The position numbers and the translations under genes were made by a program. From Raphanus sativus (Eukaryota > Streptophyta > Magnoliopsida > Brassicales > Brassicaceae), in contig NC_079515.1 of NCBI RefSeq assembly GCF_000801105.2, positions 31,705,407-31,769,406 of the forward strand: DNA of 64,000 nt, written 5' to 3'. This document shows positions 41,499 to 53,432 of this stretch, piece after piece. Position 1 is the stretch's first letter; each line of letters begins with the position of its first letter. The notes beneath the pieces are model-generated. The model saw only the letters and a list, made by a program, of their open reading frames with translations. It was not told the origin of the DNA and searched no databases.

Positions 41499-42334
41499 TG
41501 TCGAGAGAAAAGAAGATTAGTGTGTGGATAGTGGAGGTTAGACTTAAGGGAGGCTTTATAGAAGAAAAAAGGGAATTTAACTAAAATGTTCTAGTTGTCC
41601 AAAAAAAAAAACTAAAATGCTCTTTTAACATTTTGTCAACAAATAATAAAATATTGTTTTATTTTAAATATACAAGTGGAATGAGAACAGAGAAGGTACC
41701 CCGACAACTCATGTATGAAGTGAAGATGGTGTGCGAGCGGCGAGCCGTGTGATATATCACGACATTGACTATTTGGAAGATGGTGTGCTTTTTTCTTTTT
41801 TTCTTCTTTGCTAAATTGTAAATATCAATGAAGGTTGGATGGTTTACAAGATTAGTCGAAACCACAATCTACTTAACAGTTGATTTATTCTTAAAAGCAC
41901 AAAAAAAATTAAAGACCTTTAAGATGCAAGGATTAATTAAGTCCAAGCGTAACCAAACAATGATAACGGAAGTTAATGTAATAAACTAGAACAAGAGACA
42001 ACCGATTAAATTTTCTAGTCACACCGATTCTAGTTCAACTGAGAAAGACCAGACAGAACAAGAGAATAACCTACACGGAACGTTCGGATGAGCTTTCACC
42101 CGAAGATGGTTCCTAGCAGCTTCGACGGAGATCGCTGGCTTCCACTCTAAAACAGTACAGGAGGAGGACGCCTAAAATAGATTCGAAGCTAACGCGGTTG
42201 AAAAAATGTAAGTGTTGATTTGATGCGCTGCAGAAGAAAGTGAAGAACACGAGATAAGTCTGATCAAACGAATGCAGTAAAACATGCTCTTCATTCGGCC
42301 ACGTGATCATTGAGAATGCATTACATACATCCAC
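41499..42334. other. MFS gene 5' region and intergenic DNA
   Basis: Contains the promoter and 5' UTR of the transporter gene (about 41499-41700). The rest shows no supported gene. Confidence 0.5.
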
Positions 42335-43080
42335 TTATTCGGTCCGTGGGTCCATCTCGTCCCCGACAGATGGTACATTAATTTTTTTCGGAGGCATGAA
42401 AACATTATTTATTAATTTTATAATCACCGCATGACATTTTTCCGTAGTACGAAGGGTTTCACTCGTACGATATCATGAATCACTTTCCGATAAATCATCC
42501 ATTCATTCATTACTTCAGCTTAATCACGATTAATTCTAGAATTTTAAACGGATGTGTATTAAAAAAGGTAAGTCAACTTTGAAGATATATGTATCCAAAT
42601 CAATTTCTTAAACTTTTCCAGATATCACAACTCATACCTTTTTAAAGAATTCAACGTCCTCGTTGTGTTCCATAACAGGCTTTAAGATGTCTCTCGGGTC
42701 AGAACCGAGACATCTAATCACTTCTGATAACTCTTATAATGCTTCGATTGTCCACGGCTGATCGGTCATCCACGCCCACTAATTCGGTTGTAGCTTCATC
42801 TCGTCTGACGGGTGGTTCGTTAATATTTCTAGAGACCCGAAATCATTGTTTATTGACTGACCCTGCAATCAGGACATGGCATTTCTCCGTACTTTGGTCT
42901 CATTCGCACGCTATTGTAAATCACTTTTCGATATATTATCCATCCTTTCATTATTTCATCTCAAGTACACATAACTCTGGAATTTCAAATGAATGTATAC
43001 TAGAAAAAGTAAGTCAATTTGATGACACAGATAGCAAAATCAATTTTTTTTAACTATTTTCATATATCACAATTCGGGAT
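42335..43080. repeat. Pair of diverged direct repeats, each about 310-320 bp
   Basis: Segments 42335-42645 and about 42755-43080 align along their length. Shared steps include catctcgtc, the block ending in gtttattaatttt / gtttattgactg, gacatttttccgtagta / ggcatttctccgtactt, aatcacttt, aagtaagtcaa / ggtaagtcaa, and atatcacaa at the end. They look like remnants of one repeat family, possibly LTR pieces, at roughly 70 percent identity by eye. No coding sequence. Confidence 0.55.
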
Positions 43081-44025
43081 ATTACAGACTTATCCGCAAC
43101 ATCGAAAGTAGCACAAAGGCTTTCACCGGAACAATGACAAAAGAAGCGATACTAATATTGGCAACTTTTGGGACAGCTCTCATCAAAATTCAAATCTTTA
43201 ATGTGTAAAAGTAGAAAATGTGAATAATACGTTAACTTAATTACCGAAAAATGCACATCTTCTTATTCCAGTCCCATAGAAGAAAGTCAGTTTAGGTTTT
43301 GGTCTAGAAAATCTGTTTGTTTGCGTCTGATCCACTTTCTGTATTTTGTCTTTTGTTGTCGTTTTGTATTGGATTGAGACAATTTCTTGATTATAAACAC
43401 GATTGTTTCTTCGTTTTCCTATACTATATTGACTAAGTCCGATCGGTGCAACCGCAACGATTGCAGGTACTAGGTGCTGCTACGAATAGGATTGATTGCT
43501 TTTCTTAACATTTAGACAAAAAAAAAATATGATTGATTGCAATTTTAAAGGTTTTTTAAGGATTTGTACAATTGGTACAACGGTCACAAATTAGTATTTT
43601 TGCAGGACTCTTATGATAACTGTTAAATAATAAATTAATAATATTTACATTTTTATAATTATGAACATATTAAAGTTATAATATTATAATAATTATAAAA
43701 GTATATTTATATGTTTTTTAAATTATAGAAGATATTTTTGTTTCAAAGTTTTATAACATAAATTAAAATTTAATATGTATTTATTTTACAATTTTTATTG
43801 TTTCAGTTTAAAACTTTTATTGAATATTTTTAGTTTATTTCTATTTTTTTTTTTTTAAGAAAACATTTTACTCTCTAACAATCGTCGAAAATCACAAACA
43901 TTAGCTGAAATCATCTTTTGATTTTGGAAAACTAAGAACAGTTTGAACATTTCAAAATACCAACAACCATCATCAATCGTAAAAAAATTACATTTGCGGA
44001 TAATAGCAAGAAAATCATGCAGTCA

Positions 44026-44671
44026 TCTATCTTATTAAAACATAAACATTCTGTTGGACCTAACATTTATTTTGTAAGTTTTTAAATTAAATACACCTTT
44101 ATATTTTATAGTTAAACCTACATTAAATCACTAATGTTCCTTTCTTTATACTACTATCCATGTTTCCAAACAATATACTTATTTCTTTATACTACTATCA
44201 ATGTTTCCAAACAATATATTTTATATACTACTATCAATGTTTCCAAACAATACAATAATTAATCTTAGTTATTTTATATCCATCATTTTCTCTTTAAAAT
44301 TTTGTAAAAACGTCATAATTTCAGAAATTACAAAATAATAAACTTTAAAATTTGGATTATAAGATTACAAATTATGAAACTATTACAATTTCAATCAAAT
44401 TAGATTACATATCGGTCATCCATCAGTTCAATCGGTTAGTCTCGGGTTTTAGTGACTTTTTAATATGAATATTTTAAAAAACTAAATTGAATTGTTAGAT
44501 CTTCGGTTAACCGGTATAATCACAATCGGGTTGAATTTAAAAACACTGATTTAAATACAAAAATATTTTAAATACACACTCTTTAAAAGTTAACAAAATA
44601 TTTGTTAAGTTATTAGTGAAATTTTTCATCGTAAAATATTCCGCGCTTTTAAAGCGCGGATCAAGATCTAG
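44026..44671 (+). mobile_element. Non-autonomous Helitron, same family as 15787-16473
   Basis: Starts TCTATCTTATTAAAACAT after A (44025). Ends with the hairpin CCGCGCTTTTAAAGCGCGG, then ATCAAGATCTAG, before T (44672). Its 646 bp resemble the element at 15787-16473 along the whole length, including the 41-base tandem repeats (about 44140-44260). The orientation relative to the window is opposite. Confidence 0.9.
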
Positions 44672-45767
44672 TAGAAACTTAAACTAGTTGGATGGGATAA
44701 CTGGTCTAACAGTTGGGTCCACGTTAAATCAGAACTTGTCAAATAACTCTTTTTATACATATATAATAAGCACCATCATGTCGAAAGTCTTCGATTCTTT
44801 TTATCTAAACTTCAAAAGACCTTGTTTTGTCAATGTATAAACTATTAGAGCTCAATAGAAAATATAAAATTTCACATGACCACGTTGTCGCTTGTGAAGC
44901 AAATTGCTGAAAGTTGGGAAAGTTTCTCTTGATCTATTCATCATCCATACGAATACATATATAGCACAGTCTGTTTACAAGTGAGGTGATATCTTCCTAT
45001 ATTTCAGAAACTGATCAAAACAGAATAAGAATATCTTTTAGTAAAAAAAAAACAGAATAAGAATATCTTGATATATTCTTTCAATTGCTACTTAATAGCA
45101 TTAGTAAATTTAGAGGCTGATTGGTTCTTCCATTATGTTGTGTGTGATAATGGTTTTTGGTGTTTGACGGTAATTACTAGAAATTCTTCTATTTTTTTGT
45201 CAACGAAATTCTTCCATTTATTTTGTACTCTTCCAAATTTTTTAAAACAAAAAGTTAATTTATTTATAGAATTATATAATTATATTTTTTTAAATTGTTT
45301 TAAAATTATTATATATATCTTAGTGTTCAACATATTTTTGATTTTGTTATTTATTATTCTCAACTGCCTACAATTACAATATGAATATTGTGTGTGAAAC
45401 CGCAATCATCCAATTTAGGTCATTTCTAATTTTTAATTATAAAAAGGTCATTTCTAATTATAAGAGCATAAAAAGTTAAGAAAATTTTCTCTGCAATAGT
45501 ATACTATTTTGAGATTAAGAATGCGAATATGATATTTTAAATAGGTTCTCTCAGAATTTTTCTTAAATGAGGTAATTTGAAAATGTATTTGAGTTTTACT
45601 CCAATAGATTTTTTCACTTTTACCTAAAAATTATATTTGAACTATATTCTATTATTAATACTTGTTTTTAATTTGAATAAAATTTTAGTTTATTAAGATA
45701 ATATATATCCAAATATGATTTCATTTTAACTAAATAATTATTATAATATAAATAAGTTTAGTTTTAG
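44672..45767. other. AT-rich intergenic region
   Basis: No supported gene. An open frame of 109 codons at 45068-45397 has no recognisable domain and low-complexity, leucine/isoleucine/phenylalanine-rich composition. Confidence 0.5.
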
Positions 45768-46108
45768 ATGGATGTTCGAAATCTCGCTAGGCGTAACGCG
45801 TGCGGCTGGTCCTGGCCTAGCGAGTTGAAAGAAAATCGAAGATTAACCGGGGATTACTCGGGGATTAATTATATAGTGTTTATTATATATACCGTTATAT
45901 GGATGAACAATACAAAGATGCAACTTAGTGTAGTGGCTATCTCATACTTTGAAATGCTTAGCGGTTGTGGGATCGAAGCTCAGAACATGTACTTTCTATT
46001 ATTTTTTTCTTTTTTTTTAATAAAGGTTAAAAGACCAAACAGTCCTCATCTTCTTCATTAGATCTGTCGAGATCTCAAACCCATTTTTTTCTCCTTTGAT
46101 TTTTTTTC

Positions 46109-47272
46109 TTTTTTTTTGAACTTAGCTTTCAATATAAATGCAAAAGAAATTAAAAAGTTTACAAGCCCATTAGCTATGGTTAAGTTTAGTTACCCAAAAG
46201 GTCCAGTAAGGATACACATATTAGAGATCAATTAGGCTAGAGGCCCAAAAGTAGAAGAAGATGAATTGATGATGACGATGGAAGAGGAAGATGGAGCATA
46301 GAGTTGACAATCAGAGCGTGAAACATCAAGAGAGCCACCGCTGCATCAAACGCGAGGAGACAGCCGGGGTAGTAGAGCGGAGCGAGGAGATCCTATCCTT
46401 TATCTGTCTTTCCACTTGCTTTGTGAGATTCTCCGGTGATCGATAGGTTTGGCGATGAAGACGAGCATTTCGTTCCATCCAAATCCAGTAAATACAACCC
46501 TGCCAGCAGAGGCGCAGTAGCATCCCTTTAGTTGATCGAGGTCCCAAGGAGGCTAGCTGAAGCAAGAGCCGATCCCAGGTCCTCTCCGGTTGGATTCCAC
46601 AGCGAAGAGCAGCCGATTCCCACACAGTCCACGAGTATTGGCAGAGAAAGAACAGATGATTGCGGTTCTCATCACAGTTGTTGCACATGAGGCACAAGGG
46701 GCTCGTTTGATGACCCCATCTTATAGTTCTGTCTCTTGTAGGACATCGGTCCAAGGTGAAAAGTCAGGAGAGGAAGTTGTGTCTTGGGATGCCAGCTTTA
46801 TTCCAGACAGAGTCATACCAAGGTACCTGTGAACCTTCTTCACGAAGTTTGTCATAGATAATTCCCGAGCTGTATCGATCACTTATGATACCATCCACTT
46901 CCCATTCATAGTAGTCATCAAGGGTGTTTAGCTGGACAGTAGTAAGATGAGCGTGAAGATTAACTAGTTGGTCTGACCTTGCAGGAGGGAGACTCCAGTA
47001 CCCATTGTTATTCAGTGACGCCAACGAAGCATCATTTGGGATCCCCAAGTTGGAGCTCCCACGGGATCCTAGATAGGTTCGTAGGAAAGCAAACGGGGAC
47101 CAATTATCACTCCAAAACCGACAAGAATGTCCATTCTGCACTCGTAGTTTTACCCAGCCGTAGATGGAGGAGCTAAGCTTCAGAAGCTTATTTACCTGCC
47201 AAGAGAATCGCTGAGATGGCGACATGGTTCACAAGTTGCTTAAGGAGCCATCCAAGTTGCTTATTGGATGGT
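46109..47272 (-). mobile_element. 5'-truncated LINE (L1-type non-LTR retrotransposon)
   Basis: Bounded by a perfect 17 bp target duplication, TCCTTTGATTTTTTTTC (46092-46108 and 47273-47289). On the minus strand it ends in an A-rich tail preceded by tatattgaaagctaagttc, typical of plant LINE 3' ends. It is only about 1.16 kb, so most of the element, including reverse transcriptase, was lost by 5' truncation on insertion. Confidence 0.9.
46326..47225 (-). pseudogene. LINE ORF2 C-terminal remnant with zf-RVT domain
   Basis: Two overlapping frames (46764-47225 and 46326-46754) are the broken C-terminus of a non-LTR retrotransposon ORF2. Diagnostic parts are VKLRVQNGHSCRFWSDNW, YDSVWNKAGIPRHNFLSW-type sequence, and the zinc-binding reverse-transcriptase domain with CLMCNNCDENRNHLFFLC and WESAALRCGI. 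The reading changes frame near 46760, so at least one frameshift is present. Endonuclease and reverse transcriptase are missing. No function is expected. Confidence 0.88.
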
Positions 47273-47510
47273 TCCTTTGATTTTTTTTCGTGGTCATTTT
47301 TACTTGTTTTTTTGGGGTTTTCACTCAAATATAACAGATCCTAGAGCTAGCAGACGATTTTCAACATAGAAATTATGAAAAGTGGATCCTTTTTTTTTAA
47401 ATCCGATTTTGTGAACGATTTGGGCAAAACGCCACGGTTCAGAGCCACCCAACGTTTAATCACCGAGTAAATGCCCTAACGCGGCGCGTTTTAGAACACA
47501 GTCACATAAA

Positions 47511-48499
47511 ATAGAATATAAAATAATATATATATGATTTATTTATTTAAAAGTATTAATAATTTCATTGAAGTAATACAAATATTACGTTTAGTTGTAT
47601 AAAAATAAATTAAAAATAAGAATAAATTTGTAAATAGAAAAATTTAAAATTTAAACGTGATTGCAACATTTTTGGGATTTTTTGAAAATGTTATTTTTGC
47701 AATTACAAGAAGTATACTATTTTCAACTAGGATAAGACCTGCGCCTTGCGCATGGTGAAATATATATTAAAAACTTACGTTTTCATATTTTGTAAAATTT
47801 GATGATTTCGAAAAACATGTGTTCTTGTGATCAAAATATATTTGGTATTTATGTTTTCAATATATAATAATAACTAACTATAAATATTTGATACACCTAA
47901 AAGTATAGAAACCCAAATCAAACAATTTAAATGTGATATCATTGATACTCCTATAATCATAAATTAATAATTGAGAAAAATTGATGGTATTTCTAAGGAA
48001 AAACTCAACCGTATATACATAGTAGGCATAAGTGAATTTTCGGATTTTTTAGAAATTTAAAATAATTAGCATTAATTATCTAGAAACCATATTTTAGCGT
48101 TATATAGTGAACTAATATTTATGTAAATTTTCAATAACTACCACAAACATATTTGACATGTTATTTTAGCGTTATACAGTCATTTTGGTAAATATTATTA
48201 ATATTTAAAATTTTATTACTAAAGTTTTCTAAAAATTTCTAAATTTTTTATTAAATATATTCAAATATGATAATAAAACTTTCAAAATATATTTTTTATT
48301 GTTATACAATTTTTATTATTAAAATTTTCAAAAAATTCTACAATTTTTTAAAATAATTTTAATCGTAAAATCATTAGTTTCTTATATATCTAAATTTTCT
48401 ATAAACATTTTAATTATTAAGTTTATTGATTCTATACCCATTGATTTAATATATATAACCAAAATAAATAGATAGAAAATCTATCTAAGATTATTATTT

Positions 48500-48551
<52 letters not shown>

Positions 48552-51500
48552 AAATATAATTTTAAATAAAAAAAATTATTTTTATCTTAATTTTATGTTA
48601 AATTAAATCAAATTATATTAAAATATTTGTAAGAAAAGAATAAAATTTCATTTTTACTTATAATTTATATTTTAAAAAAATTACTGCACATGGTGAAGGA
48701 AGACACCTAATTTATCATTAACTACTACGAAAGGTCATTATTAATATTTTCCTATACTACAATTAGGTAGGTACCAAAGATTTTTCTTAATATTAAACAT
48801 AAATTTCATAATCTAAGTTCTTAAGAATTATGTTGTAAGGAAAAATATTTGATGTATAAGTTCGTTTGGTAATAACAAAACAATTTAGTTTCAGTATTAT
48901 TTTTTGTATAAATTTATGTACGTGAAGAAAGCCTGAGAACTGAACAATATTCTTTTTTCCTTTTATAAACAAAAGAATTTTGAATAGCTGCGTCTCTTTG
49001 CTATTTTTTATATCAAATCGTCTTTTAACTATTTTCTGTTTATACCAAAAGCATGCAATGTTTAGGCCATAATATATAGCAAACTTTGATTTAAATAGAT
49101 GTCAAAGTAGTACGGACTAAGAGTATATCTTACACTTGTTTAAAAAAAATATTTAAATCTTACACTTGATTTAAATAGATGTTGGATCACAATATAAATC
49201 AACTTTGAGCCGTTTAAAGAAAATCTCATTTAATAAGACCGCCGAGTATTAATTTAATGAGATCACAGAGTATTAAGTTTATCATATCGTAAATATTTAT
49301 GTTTGGACTAATATAAGTTTTTCTAACAATTGGATTTTGGACTTATTAAATTATTTTGTTAAATACATATATTCAAAAAATAAATTTGTTACTACAATAT
49401 AAATTGAGTTATAAATTGCAGTAAATAATTAATTTATCAAACTAAAGACATACAATGAGTTAATGACCATAGTTAAAGATTTTTAATTAATGGACAGAGT
49501 GTGCAAAAATTATATACTTAAAATTAAGTGTTTGTAACTATATAATTTAAAGTTTGATTAATATATAAACTTTGAACATATTGCACAAAAATGATTATGT
49601 TTGTGCAGCAAAACAATTAGAACAACACTTTTGGTAAATTTCAGATTACAAATCTATGACGATTTTAGAACACCACATTTGGTTTTTATTTAAAAAGATT
49701 TTGTATTCTAGAAAACATATATAATGTAACCTAATATTGAATATTGCAAAAAAAAAATACAATAATGATGAAATATACAATAGTCTTGTGATATAATAAA
49801 ATTTTCATATAACAGACATATATGTATTGACCTGAGTTTCTAAGTTTTGGCAATGGTAAAGCTCTCGTTATACGAATGTTTCAATGACTCAGATACCTTT
49901 CTTTTATATAGATACAGAGCACTGATGAGAAAATATTCTGTAATATTTGCAAATTAGTGAAATATATTTATCTTGCTAATCATGGGTTTTACAGGTGAGA
50001 GCAAATGAACCAAAATCGTCGTGTATGTTCACATTAACCGTTTTGTCAATTACAACTCAAATGAACATCACTAATCAAACAGATTTCATATTAAAGCTTC
50101 TTCACTGTTCTTTTTGTTAGACTTGACTGATAAACCAGAGTGTCTAAATTAAGTATAGGGCCGGTAAACAATTGCCATATGAAAATATAGCAAAAAATGC
50201 AAAATCAAACTATATAAAAATTTAAGCTTAAAATTAATTACAAATCATCCCAACGAAGCAAATCTTTTCATCAAAAGAAACTCGAGCAACTTACTCAAAA
50301 TTCAACGAAGACTTTATTGTAAAATACTTTCTTGTAGCTAATATTCAAAAGGCTTCTCTTCATGTGTATTCAGTCATGAAAATATAAGATTAGCTGCAAA
50401 AATTGGAAATGATAAAGAGTAGAGGCTTCAAATTAATTACAAAATCCAAACAACAAAGTAAATCAACCTTCAAAAGACCAGAAAAAAAAACAAACTTACA
50501 TCCATAAATAAAAACAAATCGAAAACTTAGTGAAATATTGCAAACATAAGCCTCTTCTCCGTATAAGACTTCAAATCAGAGATAAGGTTCCTCAGCCATA
50601 GAAAAAAAGTTTGTTTTTGACTCTATGAAAGATTACGCTTAAGGTTTAATGAATGATGAAATGGTTAACATTGTGGTGCTTTATATAGAAGAAAATCAGA
50701 GCATTGATGAGCAAATTTTCGAAATATTAACATAATTCATGGATCAGATTTAACTTGTCAATCTCTCTCTAATTAACGCAAATCACAGTATAATTTACCA
50801 TATATACTTCCTTGTCAATGTCCTAATTACTGGCAGAATAACTTATATATTTTTACCATATATAAGATATACGATGAGCTCAAAATATTTAATATAGTCA
50901 AAACTATCTGTATATTATACTCTAAAATATCAATTACCACATCCTCCATACTTAATTTTCATATACCACCAGTAAGTAGGTTAGATTCATGCATACATTA
51001 CTTTGATAAATCGTTGTAAAGGGCAAATTTTAGTCAATTTAGTTTGTTTTCATTACGCCATTTCGGTTTTAATTATTCGAAAATATATATTTGCCAAACT
51101 GTGAATATATTATGATCTTATATCTAGCCATCTAGGATTAAATATAGGCTTGCTTAATACAAATTAACTTAGTTGTTTGAATATGCCAAAAATTATTTGT
51201 TACTATATATTTAATAACGGAGATATCATTTTCGTTTGTCAATTTAATGTTACATGTGATTTATATGGTATATATGCATTTAAGCTTACGTGGTCATCAC
51301 TTATATATCTCCGTAAATATGCACATTTATTTCAATCAAATTCTAATCTAAGAAAGTCATATTTTACACCAGTCCAAGATTTATTCAAATCAAAAAAATC
51401 TAAATAAGTCAAGTTTTAATATAGACGTTTCTAATAATATTGAAATCAAACGGCTAATCTAGGAAAGTCTGTTTCTGTACGAATCCAAGATTTATTCAAG

Positions 51501-53432
51501 TCAAAGACTAATATAGGTAAGTCAAACTTTAATTTGTTTACGTGATTGTATAGTAATTATAACACATAGAAATCAAATATCATTGTGTATAAAAAAATAT
51601 AGACGTGATATATATTTTTTAACTTTAATATATACGTGATTGTATTCTAAATATATCATTCCTAAATCAAATATTGTTGTGGCCAGTAACATCTTAATAT
51701 ACACTCGAAAAACTCACCCGCCCATTCCAAAATCAAATATTAAAAAATAGATTTTTTTATATATCTACCTATATATAAATAAAAATTCAGGAGCAAAGTA
51801 TGATCCTATAAAATGTTTTTCTTTTGAGATATAAGTTTTTTAAAAAATCAAAATTTTATATATGGCAACATTATACTACTTAATTTCGTAATATGATATA
51901 TGACAATGATCTTTGATTTGGTAACATTATATATGGCAATGACTCAATGATAGTTATATTACATATTTTCCTTTTTGAGTATAACGTCTACGTAATAATC
52001 AAACCGTGTAAATATATATATGGCAACCATCATTCATTGTGAAATCTAAAACTTTCATTTCACACGAAATCGTACAATGTAATGATGTGAACTATAATGT
52101 ATATGAAAAAATTCGAGTGTTACCACAATGGCATTTGAATGTAATTTTTCTAGTGAATTAAGGGTGATTATATATTTGAGCTGAGAGGAAATATGGAGCC
52201 GCCACGTCAGCATGGCACACATGTAAATAACTTACACATTTAAGGTTAGTCTTAAAAAATGCTCCTTGATTAATAAGAAGTGGATCAGTGGGTTGCTTTT
52301 GTATTTAGAATTTTTTTTTATTTTACCATAGCGAACTTATCTAGAAGTCTTCTTCGATAACCATGTTAGTCTTGCAATTAACAAAAATTTTGTAGAAGTA
52401 ATTTTTTTAATGGAAAAGTCTATGAGAATTTTCAGAGAATTTGCATAATTAATTTATTTTTTTTTCAGAGAATTTTCTTGTGAATAGACTTTTGAAAAAG
52501 CCTTTTTACTGTCACATGAAATCTCCGAAGTGAAGCAAAAAATCTGGGTAAGTTAGCTTTCCTATATATTTCTGAAAAATTCTTACATGAAGACTTTCCA
52601 AGAATTATGCTCTCAAAACCAAGGGACTGACCAAAATCTCAGAAGTCTTCTATAGAAAATGTTAAATTTCTGAATTATTTCTGACAATAGTGGAACTAAC
52701 CTATTTATTATGGAGAGTTCCTAAGCAGCAAACTCGATTTGTTTTGTTATAAAAAAGATTGTAGATTTCTCCAGAATTTTTCTATGAAAAATTTACAAAA
52801 TAGTCAATTTCAAACCTTTGATAAAAAAAAAAGTCAATTTCAAACCTAACATATGTGACTTCTCTAAGAGTTTTCTATGTAGATTACTTCCCAAAAAATC
52901 TTTTAAACAAAACATTCTAAAATTTTCGATTATTATACATTATTTAAAACATTAATTTCCTTAATACTTATAATTATTATTTAAAAATGCAATATATAAG
53001 CATGATATATAATTTCCATAGAATGCACGTACTAATCTTATTAATCTCAAGCAACTACACAAGGATTTTCAGGTTTAGCCTTTTATTAGATGTTTTATCC
53101 AGAGTTTCACAAGTTTTATTTCAACAAATTTCACGTGAATCAATTTAAAAAAATTGAAAATCAATAAAAAGTTAAACACCAAATAAAATGATGAAATATT
53201 TTATTTTGAAAGTCTGACATAAAATATTTAACTAACAAAAATATATTACATTTTAAAATGTAAAAATTCCAAAGAGTTTGACAAACTAATCAATTTTTTT
53301 TTATAGAGGAATGTTTACATAGTTTAAACAAAGATATGAAATTTTTAAAAAATACACAACATTTAAAAGATTAATGTTCAGTCTGTAAAAATTAAAACCA
53401 TGTAAATTTTAAATATGATATATACATTGATA
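47511..53432. other. Long AT-rich repeat region
   Basis: No supported gene in almost 6 kb. A Helitron-like 3' end on the minus strand lies at 47727 (hairpin TGCGCAAGGCGCA, then GGTCTTATCCTAG, then T); its partner end was not found. An AT dinucleotide run spans 48503-48548. Related 115-base segments sit side by side at about 51340-51455 and 51455-51570 (shared core ccaagatttattcaa). The remainder is low complexity. Confidence 0.55.
48503..48548. repeat. AT microsatellite
   Basis: Uninterrupted AT dinucleotide run of about 46 bases, likely polymorphic. Shorter ones are at 1080-1113, 25552-25578 and 31943-31974. Confidence 0.9.

Larger units (their letters stand above)
45768..47510. repeat. Older unidentified repeat interrupted by a LINE
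   Basis: The left part (about 45768-46091) has a hairpin with arms CTCGCTAGGC (45783-45792) and GCCTAGCGAG (45815-45824). It is followed by attaaccggggattactcgg. The right part (about 47290-47510) contains the block taatcaccgagtaaatgccc and ctaacgcggcgcgttttaga. The two parts look like halves of a repeat common in Brassica-type genomes that was split by the LINE insertion. I cannot name the family. Confidence 0.4.

Noticed and set aside
45068..45397. 109-codon plus-strand frame rich in hydrophobic residues
   Set aside because: Low-complexity composition from T-rich DNA, with no family resemblance.
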